Shown here one piece after another: positions 1-9,826 of a stretch of DNA of 64,000 nt. A model generated the notes under the pieces. That model saw nothing but the letters and a program-made list of their open reading frames with translations. It searched no databases and was not told the origin of the DNA. The translations under genes were made by a program, and so were the position numbers. Position 1 is the first letter of the stretch. Each line of letters opens with the position of its first letter. This DNA comes from Halopseudomonas litoralis (GTDB taxonomy: Bacteria > Pseudomonadota > Gammaproteobacteria > Pseudomonadales > Pseudomonadaceae): the NCBI RefSeq assembly GCF_900105005.1, contig NZ_LT629748.1:3100001-3164000 (forward strand), read 5' to 3'.

Positions 1-422
1 GCCATAAGCAGCACAAAGACCACCAGCAGCACGATACCATCGGCGCGGCTGATCTCACCGTCGAAAACCTGCCAACCCGCCAGAGCAGTGATCCCCAGCA
101 GAATCGGCATCTCCCGCCGAGCCACACGGGCGTGAGCAGTGATCGGACTGATCAATGCGACCAGGCCGATGATCAGCGCGATATTGGTGATATTCGAGCC
201 CCAGGCATTGCCCAAGGCGATACCTGAGTTGCCTTGCAGTGATGACAGCACCGATACCGACAGCTCTGGTGCGGAGGTACCGAAACCGATGATCAGCATG
301 CCAATCAGCAGTGGCGGCACACCACCATGCACGGCAGCGGCAGAGGCACCTTCAACGAACCGGTCGGCACTCCAGACCAGCAGAACCAGCCCGACAACAA
401 TGGCAACGAGTGCAAGCAGCAT
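1..422 (-). CDS. Calcium/sodium antiporter (CaCA family), C-terminal part off window
   Basis: Reading the minus strand from the ATG at 422 gives an uninterrupted hydrophobic protein of about 140 residues that runs off the left edge. It begins with a membrane helix and then shows the CaCA alpha-repeat signature, GFGTSAPEL, followed by GNAWGSNITNIALIIG. These motifs define the cation-binding repeat of YrbG-type inner-membrane cation/Ca2+ exchangers. A GGGA sequence lies a few bases upstream of the ATG as ribosome binding site. It is transcribed away from the neighbouring chemoreceptor. The substrate ion cannot be told from sequence. Family assignment is strong; only the N-terminal half is visible. 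Confidence 0.85.
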   Translation of the reverse strand, partial: MLLALVAIVVGLVLLVWSADRFVEGASAAAVHGGVPPLLIGMLIIGFGTSAPELSVSVLSSLQGNSGIALGNAWGSNITNIALIIGLVALISPITAHARVARREMPILLGITALAGWQVFDGEISRADGIVLLVVFVLLM

Positions 423-463
423 AATATCCAGTCCCGGAATCAATAGAATCGACAAGTATGAGT

Positions 464-491
464 TAAAGTTTTTCCCACCGCCAGCCGATAC
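464..491 (+). promoter_or_regulatory. Putative sigma-28 (FliA) promoter of the chemoreceptor gene
   Basis: TAAAGTTT (464-471) and GCCGATAC (484-491) match the flagellar sigma factor consensus (TAAAGTTT - 11 nt - GCCGATAA) at almost every base. The spacer here is 12 nt, one longer than usual. It lies upstream of a methyl-accepting chemotaxis gene, a typical FliA target. Confidence 0.65.
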
Positions 492-520
492 AATTCCCGA
501 TTCCTATAAAAACCACATCT

Positions 521-570
521 GCCTGCCGCTTTTTCAACAGCGGCGGACAGGCTGTCTTTTTCTCTTTTTC
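521..570 (+). terminator. Terminator-like hairpin with T-tract in the 5' leader of the chemoreceptor gene
   Basis: GCCTGCCGCT (521-530) pairs with AGCGG (539-543) and CAGGC (548-552) across a four-base bulge, followed by a T-rich run (553-570). It sits between the FliA-like promoter and the GAGG ribosome binding site, so it would lie inside the transcript leader. It may be an attenuator, or simply a structured leader. Confidence 0.4.
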
Positions 571-584
571 ATTCGAGGTCCGTT

Positions 585-2213
585 TTGACGCTATTGAAGT
601 CTTCTCTACGCGCGCAGAATCTGACACTGCTCATTGGCAGCCTGGTGCTGATGCTGGCCGTGGCGCTGGTCGGCGTACTCACCCTGGCTCAGGATCTGCG
701 CAGCTATCGCCTGTTGATGGAAGGTCCACAGACCACTGCCAATCTGACCAATGAGACCAACCTGACTTTCAAGACCCAAGTGCAGGAATGGAAGAACGTG
801 CTGCTGCGCGGCAGCAAACAGTCAGACCTTGATCGTTACTGGCAACAGTTCCAAGACAGCGAACAACACGTACAGTCCTTGTTGAGCCAGATCATCGAGC
901 AGGAGCTGCCGCAGGTATTCCACGAGCGAGTGGTGTCGCTGCAAAAGGAGCACCGAGGGCTTGGCGAGAATTACCGCGACGGCCTGCAACGCTTCATGGC
1001 CGCCGGGCGCGATCCCGTGGCGGGCGACAATCTGGTGCGCGGCATCGATCGCGCAACCAGCGAACAACTGGAGCAACTGGTCGTAGAGATCAACCAGCAT
1101 GTTGCCAGCGAAGTGCAGCACATCCGCACAGCGACCCTGCGAACCGTCTGGCTCTCGGTTCTGGTCATGGTCGGTGCTGCACTGCTGATCGGTGGCCTGG
1201 CCAGCTGGCTGATCAGCCGGCAGTTGGTCAACCCTATTACCCACCTGATCCGGCAGATAGAAAAACTGAGCCAGGGCCGCTTTGATGAACAGATCATCAG
1301 CAAACGTCAGGACGAGCTGGGCGTGCTGGCCCGGGCCGCTAACCAGCTGCGCAGCTTTCTAGCGGAAACCGCGGCGGGACTGAAACACACCACCGATGAA
1401 CTCGACCGCGCCAGCGGCGGGCTGAATACCGTCGCCACCCGGATGACCCACGGCAGCCGTGAGCAATTCAGCCGCACCGACCAGGTCGCCACCGCGATGC
1501 AGGAAATGTCCGCCACGGCTGCTGAAGTGGCACGCTATGCCGCCGACGCATCCGGGGCAGCAGATGCCGCCGACACAAGCGCCCGTGACGGTCGCCAGGT
1601 GATGGCCGAGACCATCGATTCCATGCAGACGCTGCTACAGGAAATCCAGCATACCGCCGACGTCATCCAGCAGCTGGAAGGCGACAGCCGGCGGATCGGC
1701 AAGGTACTGGAGGTCATTCAGAGCATCGCCGACCAGACCAACCTGCTGGCCTTGAACGCCGCCATCGAAGCCGCCCGCGCCGGTGAGGCCGGACGCGGTT
1801 TCGCAGTAGTGGCCGATGAAGTGCGCACCCTGGCCCAACGTACCAGCGAATCGACGGCAGAAATCCAGAGCATCATCAATAGCGTACAGAATGGTGCAGA
1901 GGAAGCTGGCAAGGCCATCGTCGCGGGCAAGAACCGCAGCGACACCAGCATGCAGCAGGTCACCCTGGCCGGCGACAGCCTACAGCAGATCGCCATGGCC
2001 GTGGAATCCATCCGCGACATGAACCGCCAGATCGCCACCGCCGCCGAGGAGCAGACCAGCGTATCCGAGGATATTTCCCGCAACATCACCGAGATCACCG
2101 AAATCGCCGCGACCAATCAGCAGGACGTGGATCACACCGCACAAGCCAGCGCTACCCTGCATGAGCTATCGACCGAGCTCAATCGCCTGGCTGCCCGGCT
2201 GAAGCATGAATGA
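585..2213 (+). CDS. Methyl-accepting chemotaxis protein
   Basis: A 542-residue chemoreceptor with an N-terminal membrane helix (about residues 12-35), a periplasmic four-helix-type sensor region to about 185, a second membrane helix (about 188-210), a HAMP linker (about 210-265) and a C-terminal signalling domain. The hairpin tip contains the invariant run around [21 protein letters not shown] and [12 protein letters not shown], which contacts CheA and CheW. It starts at TTG (585), because GAGG at 575-578 is correctly spaced and no better ATG exists. No C-terminal CheR-binding pentapeptide is present. The ligand is unknown. A FliA-like promoter precedes the gene, consistent with motility regulation. 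Confidence 0.9.
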   Translation: MTLLKSSLRAQNLTLLIGSLVLMLAVALVGVLTLAQDLRSYRLLMEGPQTTANLTNETNLTFKTQVQEWKNVLLRGSKQSDLDRYWQQFQDSEQHVQSLLSQIIEQELPQVFHERVVSLQKEHRGLGENYRDGLQRFMAAGRDPVAGDNLVRGIDRATSEQLEQLVVEINQHVASEVQHIRTATLRTVWLSVLVMVGAALLIGGLASWLISRQLVNPITHLIRQIEKLSQGRFDEQIISKRQDELGVLARAANQLRSFLAETAAGLKHTTDELDRASGGLNTVATRMTHGSREQFSRTDQVATAMQEMSATAAEVARYAADASGAADAADTSARDGRQVMAETIDSMQTLLQEIQHTADVIQQLEGDSRRIGKVLEVIQSIADQTNLLALNAAIEAARAGEAGRGFAVVADEVRTLAQRTSESTAEIQSIINSVQNGAEEAGKAIVAGKNRSDTSMQQVTLAGDSLQQIAMAVESIRDMNRQIATAAEEQTSVSEDISRNITEITEIAATNQQDVDHTAQASATLHELSTELNRLAARLKHE

Positions 2214-2297
2214 ATAAGGCAACACCTGCCGTTCCCTGGCTTCACAAGAACAACAACCAGCTACCCACCAATACCCGTTACACCTGGAGAGAAATAC

Positions 2298-4204
2298 ATG
2301 AAAGGCTGGTTTGACAACCTCAGTGTCAACTTGAAGCTCGGCTTGGGCTTCGGCCTGGTTCTGCTGTTTACCTTACCCTGTCGCTGACTGCCTGGCAGAG
2401 TCTGGGCACATTGATTGAAGATGGAAAGCGAGCCGGCGATCTCGCCAGACTAGAGAATGCCTTGAGCAAGCTACGTATCACCCGCATGCAATATCTGGCG
2501 GCCAACGGTGACGAGGCCATAGCTTCCCAGGTCCAGGGTATGCTGGACGCTTTTGGTGCAGAACAACGGCGACTGGTAAACGAGCTGGCGCATGCAACGG
2601 ACCGGGATATGGCCCAGCCATTGCCGGGAATCATCGACGACTATCAACGCTCGTTGAACAACATGCATGCCGCGTTCAACAGCCGCAATGCCGCCTTGCA
2701 GGAGATGAATCAGCAGGCTAGCCAGATGGTCGCCTCGCTCGATGAGCTTGAGCGTGCAGCGGCACAAAGCGAAGACCCTCTGTTGATTCAGGCTGCTGAT
2801 GCGTTCAGCGACAGCTTCACCCAACTGCGCTTCAATATTCGCCTGGTCATGACCGAGGGCAGCGCCGAGGCTCAGCAAGCACTGGAGCGTGCCGTGGAAA
2901 CCACCTCGGCAGCTATCGGGCGAATCGAGAGACAGCCTTTGGGCGGTCGACCAGGTGCGGTAAATCAGGCGAAGCAAATATTGGCAGCTTACCTGGCGCA
3001 ACAGGAGCGTTTCGAGGCCGGCACCAGACAGATTGCCCAGGCGCGCAAGGAAAATGCCGTCCAGGGCGCCGACATCATGCGCATAACAGAGCAATTGAGA
3101 CAGGCACAGTTGCAACGTGGCGATGAACAGGCAACAGCAACCCGCAGCCTGCAAGTCATCGTCACGCTCCTGGCCCTGTTGGTGGGCAGTGTGAGTGCTG
3201 TGCTGATCACCCGGCAAATCACCCGCCCCCTCAACGACACGCTTCAGTCCTTGCAGCGCATCGCTGACGGCGACTTGGCTCAAAGCCCGCCAGTCACTCG
3301 CCGCGACGAGTTCGGCGCTTTGCAGCTGGGCGTGCAAAGTATGGCTGATAATCTGCGTGAGCTGATTGGTGGCATTCGCGACAGCGTGACGCAGATCGCC
3401 AGTGCCGCCGAGGAGCTGTCAGCGGTGACCGAGCAAACCCGAGTCGGCGTCAACAGCCAGAAAGAGGAAACCGATCAGGTCGCCACCGCTATGCAGGAAA
3501 TGTCCGCCACTGTGCATGAGGTGGCGCGTAATGCCGAACAGGCATCCCAAGCTGCAACCGGTGCCGACGGAGAAGCACGCAATGGTGACAAGGTAGTGAA
3601 CGAGGCCATCAGCCAGATCGAACGTCTCGCCGAAGAAGTCGCCCGTTCGACCGAAGCCATGGAATTACTGAAACAGGAAAGCAGCAAGATCGGCACCGTC
3701 ATGGACGTGATCAAGACAGTCGCCGATCAGACCAACCTGCTGGCCTTGAACGCCGCCATCGAAGCAGCCCGCGCGGGCGAAGCCGGACGCGGCTTTGCCG
3801 TCGTTGCTGATGAAGTGCGCTCACTGGCGCAACGCACACAGCAGTCCACCGAGGAAATCGAGGCACTGGTGGCTGCCGTGCACAGCGGCACCCAGCAGGT
3901 AGCCAGCCGGCTGACCAGCAGCCATGCGCTGGCTGGCAGCAGTGTCGAACTGACCCGCACAGCGGGTACGGCGCTGAGCAGTATTACCGAGAGCGTGTCC
4001 AACATCCAGTCGATGAACCAGCAGATCGCCGCGGCGGCCGAGCAGCAAAGTGCGGTAGCCGAGGAGATCAGTCGCAGTGTGGTCAACGTTCGCGACGTAG
4101 CCGAGCAGAGTGCCACCGGCAGCGATCAGACAGCCGCCTCCAGCATTGAGCTGGCACGATTGGGTAATGAACTGCAGGTGATGGTCAGCCGGTTCCAGGT
4201 ATAA
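2298..4204 (+). pseudogene. HBM-type chemoreceptor gene with a one-base frameshift
   Basis: An ATG at 2298 after GGAGAG opens a typical chemoreceptor N-terminus ([19 protein letters not shown]) but meets TGA at 2385-2387. The reading frame continues one base out of phase from about 2372 and runs intact to 4204 (membrane helix remnant, long helical sensor, second membrane helix about 3160-3225, HAMP, signalling domain with the conserved [13 protein letters not shown] core). Joined, the product resembles receptors with a helical bimodular (HBM) sensor, such as McpS and McpK, which sense TCA-cycle acids. The break lies inside TM1, so an internal start would make a receptor lacking its anchor. 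Either a true null mutation or a sequencing error between 2361 and 2384. Confidence 0.8.
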
Positions 4205-4221
4205 CCCCCCTCAGCAGATCA

Positions 4222-4256
4222 CCGGGCGCGAAGCAGTCGAACTGCCACGCGCCCGG
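4222..4256. terminator. Nested perfect hairpin between convergent genes
   Basis: CCGGGCGCG (4222-4230) pairs perfectly with CGCGCCCGG (4248-4256). An inner GCAGT/ACTGC stem (4233-4237 and 4241-4245) sits inside. It lies between the ends of the convergent chemoreceptor and acyl-CoA ligase genes and has no T-tract, so it is a likely 3'-end structure serving either transcript. Confidence 0.5.
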
Positions 4257-4279
4257 CAATGATCCTGTTTGCGCGCGGC

Positions 4280-5980
4280 TTATGCCGGCGCGCACTGCCG
4301 TTTCTGTCGCTCCTCCTCTACCAGCTCCTTCTTCGACAGCTTGCCCACCGGCGTACGCGGCAGGGCATCACGGATTTCCATGGCGGCCAGACGTTCGTGC
4401 TTGCCCAGGCGCGTCGCGAGGAAGTTCTGCAGGGTGGCAAAATCGAAGGGCTCGGCGCCGGTCCGCAGCTTGATGAAGGCCTTGGGCGCCTGACCGCGAT
4501 AGGCATCCTCAACGCCGATCACCGAGACCTCCTCGACCGCCGGGTGCTCGTAGATGGCCTCCTCGATCATGCGCGGATAGACGTTGTAGCCGCTGCACAG
4601 GATCATGTCCTTGGTGCGGTCGACGATATAGACCCATCCCTCCTCGTCCATGTAACCGATATCTCCCGTGCGCAGGAAGCCATCGGCAGTCATCGCCTCG
4701 GCAGTGGCGTCTGGGCGCTGCCAATAACCTGCAGTCACATTCAACCCGGCAATACAGACTTCACCATGCTCTCCCGCCGGCAGCGCGCCCGGCGAGCCAT
4801 CCAGAGGCGCAATGCGAATCTGTGCGCCGGGTACCGGGATGCCGCAGGAACCAGGGCGCGCTGGCGCATCGCGCGGTGTGAAGGTGCCCGTGGTGGTCGT
4901 CTCGGTCATGCCCCAGCCCTCGCGCAGGGCGCAACCAGCCACCTGTTGGTAACGCTGCTGCACTTCCAGCGGCAAGGGTGCGCCGCCTGAGTTGCACAAC
5001 TTGAGCGAGGTCAGATCCAGTTTGGCGGCCAGCGGATGCGCCAGCAGACCGATGAACATGGTCGGTACGCCGGGGAAGGTAGTGATGCGGCTCTGGTGAA
5101 TTTCCTGCAGTACACTTTCGGCATCGAAGCGCGGATGCAGATAGACCTCGGCGGCCATACGCAGACTGAACAGCATATTGATCATCAGCGCATAAATATG
5201 GAATGGCGGCAGCACCGCCAGCACCCGCTCCTGCCCCATCTGCAGCGACTCATCCAGAATCGCCTGCAACTGCGCGCAGCTGGCGGTGAGGTTGGCATGG
5301 GTCAACATTGCCCCTTTGGGCGCGCCGGTGGTGCCGCCGGTGTATTGCAACACGGCCAGGGAGTCGGCCGGATCGTTGATCGGCCAGGAGGTGAAGTTAC
5401 CTTCGTTATCCAGCAGGCTGGCAAAGGAATGGCAGTCCTGGTCGAATGTTACCTCTACCGATGGCCCGAGCTGCGCTGCCTGCGCGTCGCTTGCCGCATC
5501 GCAGAACTCCGTGAAACTGCCGACTATCAAGGTCTGCAGGCCGCTGATCTGGCACAGGCTGGCCATCTGCGGATACAGACTTGCCAGATCCAGCGTCACC
5601 ATCAGTGTGGTCTGGCTGTCATGGATCTTCTGCGTGAGGGTGCGTTCGGCGTCCAGCGGCGAGTAATTCACCACGGTCCCACCGGCACGCAGCACACCGA
5701 GAAAGGCAATGAAGTAATGCGGTGTGTTCGGCAGGTACAGTCCCACATGCACACCCGGGCGCACTCCCAGCCGCTGAAACCCGCAGGCCGCGCGGCGCAC
5801 CAGCGCATCCAGCTGCCGATAGCTGATTCTGCTACCGAGAAAGTTGATTGCCGGATGCTCGGGGAAATCAGCAACCGCCTTGTCCAGCAATGCCCAGACC
5901 GGACCGGTTGCCAGGCTGGTATCCCAGCGCATGCTGTCGGGGTAGGAGTCCAGCCAACGTAATTCTGCATTCGCACTCAT
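4280..5980 (-). CDS. Acyl-CoA synthetase (long-chain fatty acid / dicarboxylate-CoA ligase type)
   Basis: A 566-residue AMP-forming acyl-CoA ligase that adenylates a carboxylic acid and transfers it to CoA. The P-loop-like motif YTGGTTGAPKGAMLTH sits near residue 215. The GWGMTETTTTG motif, the TGDIGYMDEEGWVYIVDR block with the YNVYP hinge, and the C-terminal lysine in RTPVGKLSKKEL complete the ANL fold. The N-terminal half most resembles proteins annotated as PimA-type dicarboxylate-CoA ligases and FadD paralogues. The start is supported by AGGAGG seven bases upstream. It is monocistronic, so the substrate cannot be inferred from neighbours; medium- or long-chain acids are likely. Confidence 0.85.
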   Translation of the reverse strand: MSANAELRWLDSYPDSMRWDTSLATGPVWALLDKAVADFPEHPAINFLGSRISYRQLDALVRRAACGFQRLGVRPGVHVGLYLPNTPHYFIAFLGVLRAGGTVVNYSPLDAERTLTQKIHDSQTTLMVTLDLASLYPQMASLCQISGLQTLIVGSFTEFCDAASDAQAAQLGPSVEVTFDQDCHSFASLLDNEGNFTSWPINDPADSLAVLQYTGGTTGAPKGAMLTHANLTASCAQLQAILDESLQMGQERVLAVLPPFHIYALMINMLFSLRMAAEVYLHPRFDAESVLQEIHQSRITTFPGVPTMFIGLLAHPLAAKLDLTSLKLCNSGGAPLPLEVQQRYQQVAGCALREGWGMTETTTTGTFTPRDAPARPGSCGIPVPGAQIRIAPLDGSPGALPAGEHGEVCIAGLNVTAGYWQRPDATAEAMTADGFLRTGDIGYMDEEGWVYIVDRTKDMILCSGYNVYPRMIEEAIYEHPAVEEVSVIGVEDAYRGQAPKAFIKLRTGAEPFDFATLQNFLATRLGKHERLAAMEIRDALPRTPVGKLSKKELVEEERQKRQCAPA

Positions 5981-6266
5981 GACACGCCTCCTGGGGGCTT
6001 TTTGTAATTATTGATCTCCTGACGTTAGTCCCGAGCAGCTGTCCTGCAAAGGCAAATCCAGCCTGTATATACGCGGCCATAGATTGCAGCATGGCTCACC
6101 GAGTACGCAGAATGATGGCCATACGATTGTGTGATCGCCCTTCCATACTGGACATTTCCGGCTCTGCAGGGCGCTACCCCGCCGATATACAACCGTAATC
6201 AAATTGCAATAAGCCAGGCGGGTTGCTAAATTTCAACCTCTCCTTAAATCAGAACGGATAAACATC

Positions 6267-6755
6267 ATGAAACGGATCCTCCTCGGCTCTCTGCTTGCTG
6301 CTGCCTCTCTCAATGCCTTCGCCACCGCTCCGGGCGGTCCGGGCTGCGGCTGGGGCAACATGTTGTTCGAAGGCCAGCGCGGCCTGCCCTCCCACCTGGT
6401 AGCGTCCATCACCAATGGCACCTCGGGCAATGCCACCTTCGGCATGACCTCAGGCACCAACGGCTGCGATACCAGCGGCGCTCTGGCCTACAACGGCAAA
6501 TCGATGATCGTGCTGAGCAGCATCATCAACGAACTGTCCGAAGACATGGCGCGCGGTGAAGGTGAAGCCCTGACGACCTACGCTGTAGTTCTGGGTGTAG
6601 AAGCGCAGGATCGTGATCACTTTGCTGCCGTGACCAGCCAGCACTTCAATGAGATCTTCAGCTCCGCCGACGTGACTGCCGAGCAGGTTCATGCTGCTAC
6701 CCTGGCCGTTCTGAAGAACGACGCAGTACTGGCGAAGTACGCCGAACAGGTCTGA
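6267..6755 (+). CDS. DUF3015 family secreted protein
   Basis: A 162-residue protein with a clear signal peptide (cleavage after about residue 19, SLNAFA). The mature part begins APGGPGCGWGNMLFEGQRG and contains two cysteines, the usual start of DUF3015 proteins of pseudomonads and related bacteria. Function is unknown; an envelope or periplasmic location is expected. The next gene, another envelope protein, starts 89 bases downstream, so the two may share a transcript. The start follows a CGGATAAACATC leader with only a weak ribosome binding site. Confidence 0.75.
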   Translation: MKRILLGSLLAAASLNAFATAPGGPGCGWGNMLFEGQRGLPSHLVASITNGTSGNATFGMTSGTNGCDTSGALAYNGKSMIVLSSIINELSEDMARGEGEALTTYAVVLGVEAQDRDHFAAVTSQHFNEIFSSADVTAEQVHAATLAVLKNDAVLAKYAEQV

Positions 6756-6844
6756 GCCTGGCGTTGATATCCGAGGTCGGCGTTCCGTCGGCCCCGGGCA
6801 TTTCCCTGCATCATCTGGTGCCCCGTCCTCCATCGCGGTCTCGC

Positions 6845-8701
6845 ATGTCCATACGCTTGTTCCCCCTGTTGCTGAGCATGCTCGGCATTGCCGTACAGGC
6901 GGCTCCGCACCCCGATGCGGCAACGCTGCAGAAACTCGCCACAGATCCGTACTGGGTCGCACTCGGTCACTATGAACAGCAGACCTTCGGCGGCTGGCGC
7001 AGCTACGTTGATGATGCGGACTTCTTCCTGGCAGCCAATGGCGAACGCTCACCGCTGGCCGAACTGACTGCGACCCTTGACGCCGTCTATGCCGACCCAC
7101 AACAGGCCGACAGCCATCCGCAATGCCGCTTCCCATCGCGCACCCGCTGGCTGCGGCAGCAGCTGCAACTGGATGACCTGCCCGCAGTAACCTGCGCCGA
7201 ATTTGATACCTGGTATGCCGATATCAACCCGCATACCACCATACTGGTATTCCCTGATGCCTACCTGAACAGTCCATCATCCATGTTCGGGCACACCCTG
7301 CTGCGTATTGACTCGGCTGATGCAGCAGGCAGTGGCACCGCACTACTCAGTTACGCGCTGAACTTCGGTGCCATGATTGAAGACATGGACAACAGTATTC
7401 TCTATGCCTGGAAAGGCCTGGCCGGCGGATACCCTGGGCAGTTCGCCCTGTTGCCCTACCGGGAAAAGATCAGTGAATACAGCAGCCTGGAAAACCGCGA
7501 CCTGTGGGAATACCGCCTCGATCTGACACCCGAAGAAACCGGGCGCATGATCGAACACGTCTGGGAGCTGCGGCAGGTTCGTTTCGACTACTTCTTCTTT
7601 GACGAAAACTGCTCGTACCGCCTGCTCGAACTGTTGGAAATCGCCCGGCCCGGCCTGAAACTGATCGACCAGTTCCCGCTGACGGCCATCCCCGCTGATA
7701 CCGTGCGCGCGGTAAAGGATGCCGGCCTGATAAAGGATATAAACTACCGCCCGTCGCGGGAGAAGGAGTTGCTGGCCCGCGCGGCGCCGCTGAATCCTGC
7801 AGAGTTGAGCTGGGCACAGGCACTCGCCGCCGATGATGAGGCTCTCAACGACAATGCTTTCGCGGCACTGCCCACGGAGCGCCAGTCGCTGATTCAGGAA
7901 ACCGCCTACCGGCTGCTGCGCTATCAGGCGGCCGGCCAGGAGCGTGATGTCGACAGTGCAACGCGCAGTTACCGGCTGCTGCAGGCAATCAATCAGAACC
8001 CGCCACCGCGGCTGGAAATGGACATCCCGGCGCTGCCGGAGGATGGCCACGAATCCCGCACCTGGCAGTTAGCCGTAGGCAGTCAGGAACACCGCGCCTT
8101 TGCCGAATATGGCCTGCGCATGGCCTACCACGATCTGAATGACAACCTCTCCGGCTTCCCACTGGGAGCACAGATCGAACTGGGCAAGCTCAGAGTACGA
8201 CAGTACGAGGGCAATCATTGGCAACTGGAGGAGCTCGGATTGGTCGGCATTCGTTCGCTGACGCCGAGAACCCAACTGCTCAAGCCTTGGTCATGGCAAG
8301 TCCGCGCCGGGCTGGAGCGAGTGTCTGGCGCGGAGGGCGATCGGCCTTTGGTGGGCTATCTGGACGGTGGCGGTGGCTTTACCTGGCCATTGGGCAACAA
8401 CCTGCTGACTTATGCGCTGGCCACGGTACGCATTGAGCAAAACAATGACTTTGCTACAGCGCTGAGCCCCGCCGCCGGATTCGACAGCGGCCTGCTCTGG
8501 CGCAATGCAGCCGGCAACCTGTTACTGGAAGCCCAGGCAGACTACTTTCATAACGGTGAAGTGCGCCGCCGGCTGGCGCTGACCCAGCAACTGGAACTGG
8601 GCCGCAACCTCGGCCTGCGTCTCAGCGCAACACGCGACTTCAGTCACCTTGGCGCAGCGCAGAACGAAGTCAGCCTGCAACTGCGCTGGTATCACTACTG
8701 A
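6845..8701 (+). CDS. DUF4105 (Lnb N-terminal periplasmic domain) family protein
   Basis: A 618-residue exported protein with a signal peptide (MSIRLFPLLLSMLGIAVQAA). Residues about 100-330 form the DUF4105 domain, including SMFGHTLLRI and the FDYFFFDENCSYRLLELLE block whose histidine and cysteine look like a papain/NlpC-like catalytic pair. This domain family includes the Lnb lipoprotein N-acyltransferase of other phyla, but that activity is not established here. The C-terminal 250 residues are rich in beta strands (alternating WQL, LRW) and could be an outer-membrane barrel-like part. The start at 6845 is chosen because the signal peptide begins there; an ATG 81 bases upstream is in frame but precedes no secretion signal. 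Overlaps the convergent DAHP synthase gene by 7 bases. Confidence 0.75.
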   Translation: MSIRLFPLLLSMLGIAVQAAPHPDAATLQKLATDPYWVALGHYEQQTFGGWRSYVDDADFFLAANGERSPLAELTATLDAVYADPQQADSHPQCRFPSRTRWLRQQLQLDDLPAVTCAEFDTWYADINPHTTILVFPDAYLNSPSSMFGHTLLRIDSADAAGSGTALLSYALNFGAMIEDMDNSILYAWKGLAGGYPGQFALLPYREKISEYSSLENRDLWEYRLDLTPEETGRMIEHVWELRQVRFDYFFFDENCSYRLLELLEIARPGLKLIDQFPLTAIPADTVRAVKDAGLIKDINYRPSREKELLARAAPLNPAELSWAQALAADDEALNDNAFAALPTERQSLIQETAYRLLRYQAAGQERDVDSATRSYRLLQAINQNPPPRLEMDIPALPEDGHESRTWQLAVGSQEHRAFAEYGLRMAYHDLNDNLSGFPLGAQIELGKLRVRQYEGNHWQLEELGLVGIRSLTPRTQLLKPWSWQVRAGLERVSGAEGDRPLVGYLDGGGGFTWPLGNNLLTYALATVRIEQNNDFATALSPAAGFDSGLLWRNAAGNLLLEAQADYFHNGEVRRRLALTQQLELGRNLGLRLSATRDFSHLGAAQNEVSLQLRWYHY

Positions 8702-9786
8702 CGCAGACGCTCGGCGGCATCGCGCAGCAACTGCTCGGTGCCGGCCCAGCCCAGGCAACCATCAGTAATGGATACCCCGTACTGCAACTCACCGGACAAC
8801 GGCTGACTGCCGTCGAACAAATGACTTTCCAACATCACCGCGCGCAGGTTGCTGTCTCCCGCCAGCCGCTGGTCAATGACATTCTGCAGTACCGCAGGCT
8901 GACGCAGCGGATCCTTGCCGCTGTTGGCGTGGCTGCAGTCGACCATGATGCTGGGCTGGATGCCGGCTTTGCTCAGGGCGACCTTCGCCGCGGCCACACT
9001 GGCAGCATCGAAGTTGGGCCCCTGATTACCGCCACGCAGTACCAGATGGGTATCCGGGTTACCTGCCGTTTCCACCAATGCCGGACGACCCAGGTCGTCC
9101 ATGCCGAAATGCTGATGGGGATGGGCCGCTGAGCGCATCGCATCAATGGCAATGCCCATACTGCCGTCGGTGCCGTTCTTGAAACCAACCGCCATGTCCA
9201 ATCCGCTGACCAACTCCCGGTGCACCTGCGACTCGCTGGTGCGCGCACCGATGGCCGCCCAGCCCAGCAGGTCATCCACGTAACCCGCTGCCAGCGGCTG
9301 CAACAGTTCGCTGGCCAGTGGCAAACCCAGCTCGATCATCTGCAACATCAACCTGCGAGACAGCTCCAGTCCAGCAGCCATATCGCCACTGCCATCCAGC
9401 TGCGGGTCATAGACCAGACCTTTCCAGCCAACCGTGGTGCGGGGCTTCTCGATATAGGCGCGCATCACCAGCAGCATCTGATCCTGCACCTGTGGCGCCA
9501 GCTCCGCCAGCCGCCGAGCATAATCCAGCGCAGCGTCGGCATCATGAATCGAGCAGGGACCCACCACCACCAGCAGACGTGAGTCATGACCATCAAGAAT
9601 ATTACGGATAGCCTGGCGCTGAGCCTGAATCTGCTCGGCTTGCAGTGCATTCAGTGGCAGACGCTGGCGTAGAACCGCTGGGGTCGGCAGCGGCCGGGTG
9701 CGACGCTGGATGGGCTGAGTGAGGTTCTGTGCCGACTCGATGCTGGGCACAAGAGAAAGCTGCAGGGCGGATACGGAAGAGTTCAT
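8695..9786 (-). CDS. 3-deoxy-7-phosphoheptulonate (DAHP) synthase, class I
   Basis: A 363-residue AroF/AroG/AroH-type enzyme that condenses phosphoenolpyruvate with erythrose 4-phosphate, the first step of the shikimate pathway. Signatures are VVVGPCSIHD, MRAYIEKPRTTVGWKG, the IGARTSESQ and VGFKNGTDG blocks, and VDCSHANSGKD near the C-terminus. The start at 9786 is preferred over the ATG at 9813 because AAGGA is well placed before it, while the upstream ATG lies in the loop of a 9-bp hairpin. The long leader holds two aromatic-rich micro-ORFs and a terminator (see their entries), indicating feedback control by aromatic amino acid supply. Which of the Tyr-, Phe- or Trp-sensitive isozymes it is cannot be decided from sequence alone. 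Confidence 0.92.
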   Translation of the reverse strand: MNSSVSALQLSLVPSIESAQNLTQPIQRRTRPLPTPAVLRQRLPLNALQAEQIQAQRQAIRNILDGHDSRLLVVVGPCSIHDADAALDYARRLAELAPQVQDQMLLVMRAYIEKPRTTVGWKGLVYDPQLDGSGDMAAGLELSRRLMLQMIELGLPLASELLQPLAAGYVDDLLGWAAIGARTSESQVHRELVSGLDMAVGFKNGTDGSMGIAIDAMRSAAHPHQHFGMDDLGRPALVETAGNPDTHLVLRGGNQGPNFDAASVAAAKVALSKAGIQPSIMVDCSHANSGKDPLRQPAVLQNVIDQRLAGDSNLRAVMLESHLFDGSQPLSGELQYGVSITDGCLGWAGTEQLLRDAAERLRQ

Positions 9787-9799
9787 CAATATGTCCTTA

Positions 9800-9823
9800 G
9801 CCGCGCGGTTCATGCCGCGCGGC
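9800..9823 (-). promoter_or_regulatory. Hairpin directly before the DAHP synthase ribosome binding site
   Basis: On the transcribed strand GCCGCGCGG (9823-9815) pairs perfectly with CCGCGCGGC (9808-9800) around a six-base loop. The stop codon of the proximal leader peptide is three bases upstream, and the AAGGA ribosome binding site starts two bases downstream. There is no T-tract, so it is unlikely to be a terminator. It is well placed for translational coupling between leader and synthase. Confidence 0.6.
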
Positions 9824-9826
9824 GTT

